Assembly: GCA_943914475.1 (NCBI GenBank)
Contig: CALUCE010000004.1
Coordinates: forward strand, 1-64,000
Length of the DNA: 64,000 nt
Direction of reading: 5' to 3'
From: an uncultured Anaerococcus sp.
GTDB taxonomy: Bacteria > Bacillota > Clostridia > Tissierellales > Peptoniphilaceae
The notes under the pieces are model-generated. The model was not told the origin of the DNA and did no database searches. It worked only from the letters and a program-made list of their open reading frames with translations. Below are positions 25,294 through 33,459 of the stretch, piece after piece. Numbering within the stretch: the stretch's first letter is position 1; each line of letters opens with the position of its first letter. Made by a program: the position numbers and the translations under genes.

Positions 25294-26388
25294 ATGAAAT
25301 TTGAAATGCCAAAATACCATCATCCAGATTTTGAAAAAGACATTTTTAAGAAGGCACCAAACGTTAAAACTATAGAAGTTGAAGTTGATGGAATAAGCCC
25401 TCGTAACTACCATGCTTTGTCAGTTTATCCAGAATATTTCAAAATAAATGATAAGTGGGTACTTGCAGTAGAGTCAAGAATGGATACTGTTTGTGTAGTA
25501 AATGACACACCAGGCGAAGAAAGTGTGGATATAGTAGAATTTAGAAACCTTAAAAAAGGTGACAAGGTAGCCATAGGCCGTACAGAAGATGCTTCAGAAG
25601 GTATATATGTATGGACCCAAGGTTTCTTAGAAGAAGATGCCCACCAAGATACCTTTGCCTTCCGTTCAGGTCGTTCTAGAGAAACAGCCTTCTCTATAGA
25701 CTATGATAATCTTTACGAAGTTTTAAAACACGAAAAAGCAAACAATGGTTATGTAACCATGATTATTGGTTCAGCTATAACCCTTGATAGAGATTCAAGA
25801 AATGCCCTAGAAAACTTAGTAAGAAATGGTTATGTTCAAGCAATCTTCTGTGGTACAGAAACAGCAGCCTTTGACCTTGAAAGAGGAATATATGGAACTA
25901 GCTGGGGACAAGAACACTTTGAAAAAGAACAAAACACTACAAGAAACCTATTCTCAACTATAAACCTTGCTAGAAAATATGGTTCTACCAAGGCCCTAGT
26001 AGAAGCAGGACTTGTAAAAGACGGTTTTGTTAAGGCATGTATAGAAAAGGACGTTCCTATAGTAATGGCAGGTACTATCCGTGATAGGATAGGACTTCCA
26101 GAAACAATAAACAATGTATACGAAGCTCAAAACGTTATGAGAAGTCATGCTAGAAAAACCTCAACCATAATCATGCTATCAGCTATTCTATTTACTATTG
26201 CTACAGGCAACATGACTCCTTCTTACAACCAATTTGATGGTTTAGTAAGACCTGTTTACATGTACACCATAGATATCCAAGAGTTTGCAGTAAACAAGCT
26301 TTCAGATAGGGGAACAGTAACAGCAGTAAGTATGGTAACCAACACTCAAGACTTTATGAGAAACGTAGATAGGGCTTTAAATAATTAA
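25294..26388 (+). CDS. Ornithine cyclodeaminase-like LOR/SDH family protein, paralogue 2
   Basis: A 364-residue sister of the preceding protein: both begin M.F.MP....PDF and share LKKGD.V.IG and the closing VYMY.IDI segments. Key family positions have changed. GGNAM.THD has become CGTETAAFD, and GSIRDDGPLPEVI has become GTIRDRIGLPETI. It is therefore probably not a second copy of the same enzyme, but a partner subunit or an enzyme with another substrate. The start is taken at ATG 25294, two bases after the upstream stop, giving tight coupling and presumably fixed stoichiometry. Function is inferred from family and context only. Confidence 0.78.
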   Translation: MKFEMPKYHHPDFEKDIFKKAPNVKTIEVEVDGISPRNYHALSVYPEYFKINDKWVLAVESRMDTVCVVNDTPGEESVDIVEFRNLKKGDKVAIGRTEDASEGIYVWTQGFLEEDAHQDTFAFRSGRSRETAFSIDYDNLYEVLKHEKANNGYVTMIIGSAITLDRDSRNALENLVRNGYVQAIFCGTETAAFDLERGIYGTSWGQEHFEKEQNTTRNLFSTINLARKYGSTKALVEAGLVKDGFVKACIEKDVPIVMAGTIRDRIGLPETINNVYEAQNVMRSHARKTSTIIMLSAILFTIATGNMTPSYNQFDGLVRPVYMYTIDIQEFAVNKLSDRGTVTAVSMVTNTQDFMRNVDRALNN

Positions 26389-26399
26389 TAGGTGATCAA

Positions 26400-27326
26400 A
26401 TGAAGAAAATAGTATTAGCCTTAGGTGGAAATGCCCTTGGTTCTACACCTGAGGAACAAAAAGAAGCAGTAAAAAGCACAGCCAAAGCAATAGTAGACCT
26501 TGTAAGCGAAGGAAATAAGGTAATTATTTCCCATGGTAATGGTCCACAAGTTGGTATGATAAACTTGGCTATGGATACATCTGCAAAGTCAGATGCAAAT
26601 ACACCAGAAATGCCATTTCCTGAATGTGGGGCCATGAGCCAAGGCTATATAGGCTACCACTTACAAAACGCCATAGAAAACGAGTTAAACAAGAGATCTA
26701 TGGATCAACAAGCAGTTTCCTTGGTAACCCAAGTTATAGTAGACAAGGATGACCCAGCCTTTAATAATCCAACCAAGCCAATAGGAGCCTTCTATACAGA
26801 AGAAGAAGCCAAAGACTTGGCCAAAGACGGTGTGGTATTTAAGGAAGATGCGGGACGTGGCTACAGACAAGTAGTAGCTTCACCAAAGCCAGTAGATATA
26901 GTGGAAAAAGCATCAATCGAGCTTTTATACAATAATGGAACCATAGTTATAGCAGCAGGCGGTGGTGGTATACCTGTAATCAAAGAAGATGGCAAGTATA
27001 CTGGTGTTCCAGCTGTAATAGATAAGGACTTCTCATCTGCCAAACTAGCAGAATTGGTTGATGCAGATATCTTAATCATACTCACAGCAGTAGAGAAAGT
27101 TGCTATTAAATTTGGTAAGCCTGACCAAGAATGGCTAAGCGAAATATCTGTAGCTGATGCCAAAAAATATATAGAAGCCAAAGAATTTGCCGAAGGATCT
27201 ATGAAACCTAAGGTAGAGGCAGCTATAAAATTTGTAGAATCTGGTCAAGGTAAACAAACCCTTATCACATCCTTAGAAAAGGCCCTAGAAGGACTTGAAG
27301 GAAAGACAGGAACTATAATTAAGTAA
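26400..27326 (+). CDS. arcC: Carbamate kinase
   Basis: A 308-residue amino-acid-kinase fold enzyme that makes ATP from carbamoyl phosphate and ADP, the energy-yielding step of arginine catabolism. Visible: the nucleotide glycine loop ALGGNALG at the start, SHGNGPQVGMI, ECGAMSQGYIGYHLQNAI, AGGGGIPVI and the late GSMKPKVEAAIKFVE. Length is typical. It is the last gene of the argF operon, 12 bases after the second ornithine-cyclodeaminase-like gene. Confidence 0.96.
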   Translation: MKKIVLALGGNALGSTPEEQKEAVKSTAKAIVDLVSEGNKVIISHGNGPQVGMINLAMDTSAKSDANTPEMPFPECGAMSQGYIGYHLQNAIENELNKRSMDQQAVSLVTQVIVDKDDPAFNNPTKPIGAFYTEEEAKDLAKDGVVFKEDAGRGYRQVVASPKPVDIVEKASIELLYNNGTIVIAAGGGGIPVIKEDGKYTGVPAVIDKDFSSAKLAELVDADILIILTAVEKVAIKFGKPDQEWLSEISVADAKKYIEAKEFAEGSMKPKVEAAIKFVESGQGKQTLITSLEKALEGLEGKTGTIIK

Positions 27327-27405
27327 GTTATTTGTCAGTCCATTTTCTATATAGTCAAAACTTTAGTCTTTATAACTAGTAAGCAAAAAGTTTCTTGTGA
27401 TTTCA

Positions 27406-27414
27406 TGTTATAAT
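27406..27414 (+). promoter_or_regulatory. Extended -10 promoter before the DUF3842 gene
   Basis: TGTTATAAT is a consensus extended -10 element about 40 bases before the start codon. No clear -35 box is seen. It separates the DUF3842/lar region from the arginine operon. Confidence 0.6.
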
Positions 27415-27453
27415 AAGACTTAAGAAAGATTATATAGAAAGTGGATGGACCTT

Positions 27454-27870
27454 ATGAGAGTACTTATAATAGATGCCCAGGGCGGAGGCCTTGGTAGACA
27501 GCTGGTCCAAGCCTTAAAACAAAAGCATGAGGACTTGGAGATAGTAGCTGTTGGAACAAATAGCATAGCTACATCAAATATGATAAAGGCAGGAGCTGAT
27601 GTTGGAGCTACGGGAGAAAATGCTGTAGTGGTAAACTGTCAGACTTCTGATATTATAGTTGGACCAATAGGAATTTTGTTGGTTAATTCCTTGTATGGGG
27701 AAATATCTGCCAGGATGGCAGAGGCAGTAAGCCTATCCAAGGCCAAAAGAGTCTTGATTCCCTTCTTCCATGATGACAACATTATTGTAGGAATTAACGA
27801 TTATTCTATAAAAAAACTTATTAACCAAGCAGTAGATGAGGTTGGTAATATATTAGACCAAGCAAGCTAA
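27454..27870 (+). CDS. DUF3842 family protein
   Basis: A small 138-residue protein of the DUF3842 family. The start MRVLIIDAQGGGLGRQLVQAL is a Rossmann-like strand with a glycine loop. The rest is conserved (GADVGATGENAVVVNCQTSDIIVGPIGILL, ..RVLIPFFHDDNIIVGIND). No biochemical role is established to my knowledge. An ATG three codons upstream is an alternative start. It precedes larE by 150 bases with a strong hairpin between, so it may share the lar promoter or be a separate unit. A nickel- or nucleotide-related role is a guess from context. Confidence 0.75.
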   Translation: MRVLIIDAQGGGLGRQLVQALKQKHEDLEIVAVGTNSIATSNMIKAGADVGATGENAVVVNCQTSDIIVGPIGILLVNSLYGEISARMAEAVSLSKAKRVLIPFFHDDNIIVGINDYSIKKLINQAVDEVGNILDQAS

Positions 27871-27888
27871 TTTTTTTACAAGAAGTAA

Positions 27889-27992
27889 AAATTTGCCAAA
27901 GAATTGGCAGCAAATACTTGCAAGGTTTTATCTGTAATTATACTAGGAAGGTATATTTTTCCCCACAGGAGAAGTGTATCTTTTTTTATTTG
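27889..27992 (+). promoter_or_regulatory. Terminator with competing antiterminator before larE (candidate riboswitch)
   Basis: An intrinsic terminator has a 15-bp stem (27948-27962 / 27968-27982, several G-U pairs), loop CCACA and seven T. Its left arm includes GTATA (27951-27955), which can instead pair with TATAC (27939-27943). Further upstream, a small structured domain forms around GCCAA / TTGGC (27895-27908), enclosed by ATTTG / CAAAT. This is the layout of a transcriptional attenuator, but I recognise no known aptamer. It could also simply terminate the DUF3842 transcript. Confidence 0.6.
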
Positions 27993-28020
27993 TTATTTTT
28001 AGAAAAAAGCGAGGTTAAAA

Positions 28021-28767
28021 ATGAATTTAAAAGAATTTTTTGAAGAAAATAAAAAAATAGCCCTAGGTTTTTCAGGTGGAGTAGATTCAGCCTACCTTCT
28101 TTATGCAGCCATAAAATATGGGGCAGATATCAAGGCTTACTATGTGAAAAGTGCCTTCCAACCAGAATTTGAATTGGAAGATGCCAAAAGACTAGCCAAA
28201 AAGCTTGATGCCAATATGGAAATTTTGGATGTAGATGTATTTGAAAACCCAGATATAGTTAAAAACTCCTCACAAAGATGCTATTATTGCAAGAAAAAAA
28301 TATTTTCTACTATAAAAAACAAGGCCCTGGCTGATGGATATTCCATACTCCTTGATGGAACCAATGCTTCAGATGAATATGATGATAGGCCAGGCATGAA
28401 GGCCAAGGATGAGCTAAAGGTCCTATCGCCTTTAAGGATGGCAGGACTTACCAAGACTGAAATAAGAAAGCTTTCAAAAGAAGCAGGACTTGAAACCTGG
28501 GATAAGCCTTCCTACTCCTGTCTTGCCACAAGAGTTCTTACCGATACTCCTATTACAGCAGATAAACTACATGCTACAGAATATGCTGAAGAATTTATGA
28601 AAAACTTGGGCTTTAATGACTTTAGGGTTAGGAATGTGAATGGTCAAGCAAAAATCCAAGTAAGATTAGACCAAATGCCCCTAGTCCTAGATCACAAAGA
28701 AGATATATTAAAGAAATTTAAAAGCTATTATAAGGAAGTTGTTTTAGACTTGGAGGATAGGAAATGA
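28021..28767 (+). CDS. larE: LarE: sulfur transferase for nickel-pincer cofactor synthesis
   Basis: A 248-residue PP-loop ATPase that adenylates the pyridinium-dicarboxylate precursor and adds sulfur to it. The PP-loop is GFSGGVDS (16-23). Cys167 in SYSCLATR matches the sulfur-donor position. Cys87 and Cys90 (RCYYCK) give three cysteines in all, as reported for LarE enzymes that carry an Fe-S cluster, so this one may be catalytic rather than self-sacrificing (inference). The GCGAGG site is weak. It overlaps larB by four bases (ATGA). Confidence 0.93.
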   Translation: MNLKEFFEENKKIALGFSGGVDSAYLLYAAIKYGADIKAYYVKSAFQPEFELEDAKRLAKKLDANMEILDVDVFENPDIVKNSSQRCYYCKKKIFSTIKNKALADGYSILLDGTNASDEYDDRPGMKAKDELKVLSPLRMAGLTKTEIRKLSKEAGLETWDKPSYSCLATRVLTDTPITADKLHATEYAEEFMKNLGFNDFRVRNVNGQAKIQVRLDQMPLVLDHKEDILKKFKSYYKEVVLDLEDRK

Positions 28768-29513
28768 AAGAAAGAGAAATTTTACAAAAACTAAAGGATG
28801 GAGACCTATCAATAGATGATGCCATCCATGAACTAAAGACACAACCCTTTAAGGATATAGACTATGCCAAAGTAGACTTTCACAGAAAGCTTAGAAATGG
28901 TACAGGCGAAGTAATCTATGGAGCAGGCAAAACGTACAAGCAAATTATAGGTATTATGGAAACCATGATAGAAAATGGCCAAGATTCCATACTAGTAACA
29001 AGGCTTAATAAGGAGTCTGCCAAAAAAATTCAAGCAAAACTTGACCTTAGCTATCATGAAGATGCCAGAGTTGGTATCTATGGAGATCTGCCAGAAGGAT
29101 CTGGCTTGGGAAAGGTAGTTATAGCCACAGGAGGAACTTCGGATATACCTGTAGCAGAGGAAGCTGCCCTAACAGCTGAATTTTTGGGCAACCAAGTAGT
29201 AAGACTATATGATGTTGGAGTTGCAGGACTTCACAGACTTTTGGCCCACATAGACCTCCTTGCTGATGCAAGCGTTGTTATAGCCATAGCAGGAATGGAA
29301 GGTGCCCTTGCCAGCGTTGTGGGAGGCTTGGTAGATTGTCCGGTTATAGCTGTTCCTACATCCATAGGCTATGGAGCAGCCTTTAATGGTCTAGCTGCCC
29401 TACTTTCCATGCTAAATTCTTGTGCAAGCGGGGTAAGTGTTGTAAATATTGATAACGGATTTGGCGCAGGTTACATGGCCAATATGATAAACCACATGGA
29501 GGCAAAAAGATGA
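28764..29513 (+). CDS. larB: LarB: nicotinate-adenine-dinucleotide carboxylase/hydrolase
   Basis: A 249-residue protein that carboxylates the pyridinium ring of nicotinate adenine dinucleotide and hydrolyses the product, the first step of nickel-pincer cofactor synthesis. The C-terminal two thirds are related to PurE-type AIR carboxylase: VVIATGGTSDIPVAEEAALTAEFLG, IAIAGMEGALASVVGGLVDCPVIAVPTSIGYGAAFNG. It overlaps larE and larC by four bases each, showing strict translational coupling. Confidence 0.93.
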   Translation: MKEREILQKLKDGDLSIDDAIHELKTQPFKDIDYAKVDFHRKLRNGTGEVIYGAGKTYKQIIGIMETMIENGQDSILVTRLNKESAKKIQAKLDLSYHEDARVGIYGDLPEGSGLGKVVIATGGTSDIPVAEEAALTAEFLGNQVVRLYDVGVAGLHRLLAHIDLLADASVVIAIAGMEGALASVVGGLVDCPVIAVPTSIGYGAAFNGLAALLSMLNSCASGVSVVNIDNGFGAGYMANMINHMEAKR

Positions 29514-30811
29514 AAATTTTGTATTTTGATTGTTCTATGGGAGCAGCAGGAGATATGCTAACTGCATCCCTTTTGGACTTATTTGAAGATAAAAAATCTA
29601 TAGTAGATGAGCTAAACTCTATAGGACTAGAGGGTGTAGATTTTGAAGGAAAAGAAGAAGTAAAGGCCGGTATACACGGTATGGCCATGGAAGTAAAGGT
29701 TCATGGACAAGTGGAAAAAGTAGAAGATGTATCCCTAAAGGATGAAGATAAGCACAATCATGACCACGATCATGACCGCCATCACCATCACTCTCATGAC
29801 CATGACCACGGACATGACCACCACAGCCATGATGACGACCACCATCATGGACATAGCCACCACCATGTTCACAGGGGCATGAAGGAAATAGGCCATATAG
29901 TCGAAAATCTAAAGATTAGCCAAAAGGTGAAGGATGATATCTTAGAAGTTTATGAATTGATTGGTCAGGCAGAAAGCCTTGCCCACAATGTCGATATCAA
30001 AGAAATTCACTTCCACGAAGTTGGAAACCTAGATGCCATTGGAGACATAGCTGCAGTTTGCTATTTATTGGATAAAATTTCTCCTGATAAGATTATCTCA
30101 TCTCCTATTAACCTAGGAAGTGGCCATGTAAGATGTGCCCACGGTATCCTCCCGGTTCCAGCTCCAGCCACTTCTCATATCTTGAGGGGAGTTCCTGTTT
30201 ATAGTGGAAAGATAGAAAGTGAACTTTGTACTCCTACTGGAGCAGCCATACTTAAACACTTTGTAGACGAGTTTAAAGCTATGCCACAAGTGAAGGTAGA
30301 AAAAATAGGCTATGGTATGGGCAAAAAAGACTTTGAAGTTTTAAATGCTGTAAGGGCATTTTTGGCTACAGAAGATTCTTCAAATGACCTTGTTTATGAG
30401 CTTTCTTGCAATGTTGACGATATGACAGGAGAGGATATTTCCTATGCCATGGACAAGCTATTTGAAGGAGGAGCCAGGGAAGTTTATGTAATCCCTATAA
30501 TCATGAAAAAATCCCGCCCAGGCAACCTAATCAGGGTCATGTGTACAGAAAAAAATAAGGACCAACTAGTTAAGCTTATATTCAAATACACAACTACCAT
30601 AGGTATAAGGGAAGTAGCAACCAAAAGATATGTCTTAGATAGACAAATTGACAAAGTAGACTCAGCCTTTGGCTCAGTTCAAATAAAAAGGTCCCAAGGC
30701 TATGGAGTAAAAAGGGAAAAACTAGAATATGATGATTTAAAAAAAATAGCAGATGAAAACAAACTTAGCCTAGCCGAGCTTAGAAAAATTATTAAAGATG
30801 GAAAAAATTAA
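29510..30811 (+). CDS. larC: LarC: nickel insertion enzyme, single continuous frame
   Basis: A 433-residue nickel-inserting cyclometallase, the last step of nickel-pincer cofactor synthesis. It opens with LYFDCSMGAAGDML, carries EIHFHEVGNLDAIGDI and CTPTGAAILKHF in the LarC1 part, and NVDDMTGEDISYAMDKL at the LarC2 start. In Lactiplantibacillus plantarum, larC is made through a programmed frameshift; here both parts lie in one uninterrupted frame. Residues 82-121 hold 23 histidines in 40 positions, a likely nickel store. The gene leads straight into the nickel importer. Confidence 0.93.
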   Translation: MKILYFDCSMGAAGDMLTASLLDLFEDKKSIVDELNSIGLEGVDFEGKEEVKAGIHGMAMEVKVHGQVEKVEDVSLKDEDKHNHDHDHDRHHHHSHDHDHGHDHHSHDDDHHHGHSHHHVHRGMKEIGHIVENLKISQKVKDDILEVYELIGQAESLAHNVDIKEIHFHEVGNLDAIGDIAAVCYLLDKISPDKIISSPINLGSGHVRCAHGILPVPAPATSHILRGVPVYSGKIESELCTPTGAAILKHFVDEFKAMPQVKVEKIGYGMGKKDFEVLNAVRAFLATEDSSNDLVYELSCNVDDMTGEDISYAMDKLFEGGAREVYVIPIIMKKSRPGNLIRVMCTEKNKDQLVKLIFKYTTTIGIREVATKRYVLDRQIDKVDSAFGSVQIKRSQGYGVKREKLEYDDLKKIADENKLSLAELRKIIKDGKN

Positions 30812-30821
30812 GGATATGCAT

Positions 30822-32468
30822 ATGAAAAAAATAAGCAAAATTTTATCAGTTTTTGCACTTTGTGCTCTTCTTTTTGCAGGATGTGGCAAGAATGGTCAAG
30901 GTGAAGATACAGGATCTGGTCAAAGTCAAAGTAAGTCCGTGGAGGAAAGACCAAAGGATGAACTAGTCCTAGGTTTTGGCTCGGAACCAGACAAGGGCTG
31001 GGATCCTATCCAAGGCTCAGGCCACTATGGAACAGCCCTTTTCCAATCAGCCCTCTTAAAAAGAGATACTGATTTAAATATAAAAGAAGACCTAGCAGAG
31101 TCTTACAAGCTTTCAAAAGATAAAAAAACCATAAGCGTGACTTTAAAAGATGGCTTAAAATTCTCTGACGGGTCAGACCTTAAGGCAAGTGATGTTGCCT
31201 TTACATACAACACAGCAAAAAAAGAAGGAGCACCAGGCGTAAACCTAACCAGGCTTGTAGAGGCAGTAGCTGTAGATGATAAGCATGTAGACCTAAAGCT
31301 TGATAAGCCTGATATATCCTTTACATCTTCCATGTGCTCCATGGCCATAGTTCCAGAAAAGGCCTATGGACCTGACTATGGAGAAAATCCTATAGGGTCA
31401 GGACCCTTTAAGATGGTCGAGTGGACCAAGGGCCAACAGCTTATAGTTGAACCTAATGAATATTATTATGGGGATAAGGTACCATTCAAAAAAATAACCT
31501 TCCTCTTTTTCAAGGACCAAGACCAAGCCTTGGCCACAGCAAAGTCTGGAGACTGTGATATTATTAGGATTCCTATTACTGCAAAACATACGGACTTTCC
31601 AGGTTTCCATATAGAATCTTTAAAAACCGTGGACAATAGGGGTATTTCCTTGCCTGTAATAAAGGATAGTGGAGATCTAACTGGAGAAAAAAGCCTGGCT
31701 CCAGGCTCTCCTATAGGAAATGATGTAACCAGTGATATAAACATTAGAAAAGCCTTGGATGTGGCCATGGATAGGAAAGAAATGATAGATAATATTTTGG
31801 ACGGGGAAGGAACCCCAGCCTATTCTGTAGCAGATGGACTTCCATGGTTTAACGATGAAACTGTAGAAGAAGATGATGGAGATATAGAAAAGGCTAAAGA
31901 AATCCTTGATAAGGCAGGCTGGAAGGAAGCTAGTGATGGCATCCGTGAAAAAGACGGTCTTAGGGCCAAGTTTGACCTCTACTATGCATACCAAGATAGA
32001 GAAGATATAGCGGTATACTTTGCAGACCAAGCCAAGAAAATAGGTATAGAAGTAGAACCTATTTTTGGAGATTGGGATTTTGTAACACCACATATGTATT
32101 CTGACGCAGTCCTCTTTGGTTGGGGAGGCTATGACCCACTTGAAATGTATTATAATTATTCATCAATATACAAAAGGTCTGAATACTATAATGCAAACTA
32201 CTATGAAAATAAAAAGGTAGATCAATACTTTGAAGATGGCTTATCAGCAGATAATATAGAAGGCCTGTACGATAACTTTAAGCTTGCCCAATGGGACGGT
32301 CAAACAGGACTTTCTGCCAAGGGAGACTGCCCATGGATTTGGCTTTTGAATGAAAACCACCTTTATTTAGTAAGAGATGGACTTGATATTGGTGAGCAAA
32401 AAATCCAACCCCATGGTGGTGGTTGGCCAATACTTGATACCATAGCTAATTGGAAGTGGACTGAATAA
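30822..32468 (+). CDS. Nickel/peptide ABC transporter, substrate-binding lipoprotein (family 5)
   Basis: A family-5 solute-binding protein of about 548 residues, anchored to the membrane by a lipobox (LCALLFAGC). After the signal it shows the family pattern LVLGFGSEPDKGWDPIQGSGHYGTALFQSALL...DLKASDVAFTYNTAKKEGAP and YGENPIGSGPFKMVEWTKGQQLIVEPNEYYYG. Family-5 proteins bind peptides or nickel complexes. Direct linkage to larEBC makes nickel the likely cargo. The ATG at 30822, after AAGGAT, is preferred over one eight codons upstream because a lysine-rich signal peptide then starts cleanly. It overlaps the end of neither neighbour. Confidence 0.85.
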   Translation: MKKISKILSVFALCALLFAGCGKNGQGEDTGSGQSQSKSVEERPKDELVLGFGSEPDKGWDPIQGSGHYGTALFQSALLKRDTDLNIKEDLAESYKLSKDKKTISVTLKDGLKFSDGSDLKASDVAFTYNTAKKEGAPGVNLTRLVEAVAVDDKHVDLKLDKPDISFTSSMCSMAIVPEKAYGPDYGENPIGSGPFKMVEWTKGQQLIVEPNEYYYGDKVPFKKITFLFFKDQDQALATAKSGDCDIIRIPITAKHTDFPGFHIESLKTVDNRGISLPVIKDSGDLTGEKSLAPGSPIGNDVTSDINIRKALDVAMDRKEMIDNILDGEGTPAYSVADGLPWFNDETVEEDDGDIEKAKEILDKAGWKEASDGIREKDGLRAKFDLYYAYQDREDIAVYFADQAKKIGIEVEPIFGDWDFVTPHMYSDAVLFGWGGYDPLEMYYNYSSIYKRSEYYNANYYENKKVDQYFEDGLSADNIEGLYDNFKLAQWDGQTGLSAKGDCPWIWLLNENHLYLVRDGLDIGEQKIQPHGGGWPILDTIANWKWTE

Positions 32469-32481
32469 AAAGGAGGGGGAG

Positions 32482-33459
32482 ATGAGTAAAAAAATATTAA
32501 AACAAATCTTATATTTTCTATGCTTACTTTTCTTTGTAAGCCTTGTATCCTTCTTCTTGATGGACATCTCCCCCATAGATCCCGTTTCTGCCTTTGCTAG
32601 GTCTAGGGGTGTAGGCCTTACTCCAGAAATGAGGCAAAATTTAATCAAAGATTGGGGACTTGACCTGCCCTTTACTAGACGCTATATGATTTGGCTTTCC
32701 CATGTTTTAAGAGGGGACTTGGGTGTATCAAATATCTATGGCAGGCCCGTTATAGAAATAATAAAAAGAGGTTTTAAGGCATCTATGATCCTTATGGCCT
32801 TTGCCTGGCTTATCCAGGGAGTTTTTGGCTTGTTTTTGGGAATAGTAGCTGGATCAAATGAGGGGAGCTTGAAGGATAAGTCCATAAAACTTTACTCTAT
32901 AGTCCTAGCATCTACCCCACAATTTTGGGTTGCCATGCTTATGATTATAATCTTTTCTATAAAGCTCGGACTTTTCCCAGCATCCATGGGAAGACCCATT
33001 GGTGTTTTGGAGAAAGATATTTCATTTTTAGAAAGAATCCACCATATGATTCTTCCAGGCATAAGCATGGCTTTGGTAGGAATTTCTAGCATAGCCCTTC
33101 ATACCAGACAAAAGGTTATAGATGTGATGCATTCTGACTATGTCTTGTATGCCTATGCCAGGGGAATAGAAAAGAAGAAAATAGTAAACTCCTATGCCCT
33201 TAAGAACATGGTCTTACCAGGTTTAACCATACAATTCACCTACTTTTCAGAATTGTTTTCTGGTGCCCTTTTGGCAGAAAGTGTCTTTAACTACCCAGGT
33301 CTTGGCTTACTTACGGTAGAGGCAGGACTTAGGGGAGATGTTCCCTTACTTTTGGGCTTGGTTTTATTTTCTGCCATCTTTGTCTATCTGGGCAATAGAC
33401 TTTGCGATTTGATGTATCTTATCTTAGATCCTAGACTTAGGAGGAATAATGAAAATTAA
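32482..33459 (+). CDS. ABC transporter permease (NikB/DppB type)
   Basis: A 325-residue inner-membrane permease with six hydrophobic segments. It carries the binding-protein-dependent transport signature near the C-terminus (YARGIEKKKIVNSYALKNMVLPGLT, the EAA loop) and the usual FLGLLTVEAGLRGDVPLLLG-type end. The AGGAGGGGG site is very strong. It overlaps the second permease gene by 11 bases. It is the first of two permeases forming the channel of the nickel-type importer. Confidence 0.88.
   Translation: MSKKILKQILYFLCLLFFVSLVSFFLMDISPIDPVSAFARSRGVGLTPEMRQNLIKDWGLDLPFTRRYMIWLSHVLRGDLGVSNIYGRPVIEIIKRGFKASMILMAFAWLIQGVFGLFLGIVAGSNEGSLKDKSIKLYSIVLASTPQFWVAMLMIIIFSIKLGLFPASMGRPIGVLEKDISFLERIHHMILPGISMALVGISSIALHTRQKVIDVMHSDYVLYAYARGIEKKKIVNSYALKNMVLPGLTIQFTYFSELFSGALLAESVFNYPGLGLLTVEAGLRGDVPLLLGLVLFSAIFVYLGNRLCDLMYLILDPRLRRNNEN

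Noticed and set aside
29738..29874. His-rich repeats in larC as a DNA repeat or CRISPR-like array
   Set aside because: The CAT/CAC/GAC codon repetition is explained by the His/Asp protein tract; there are no regular spacers.
28021..30811. Programmed frameshift in larC as in Lactiplantibacillus
   Set aside because: LarC1 and LarC2 motifs lie in one open frame here with no slippery site needed.
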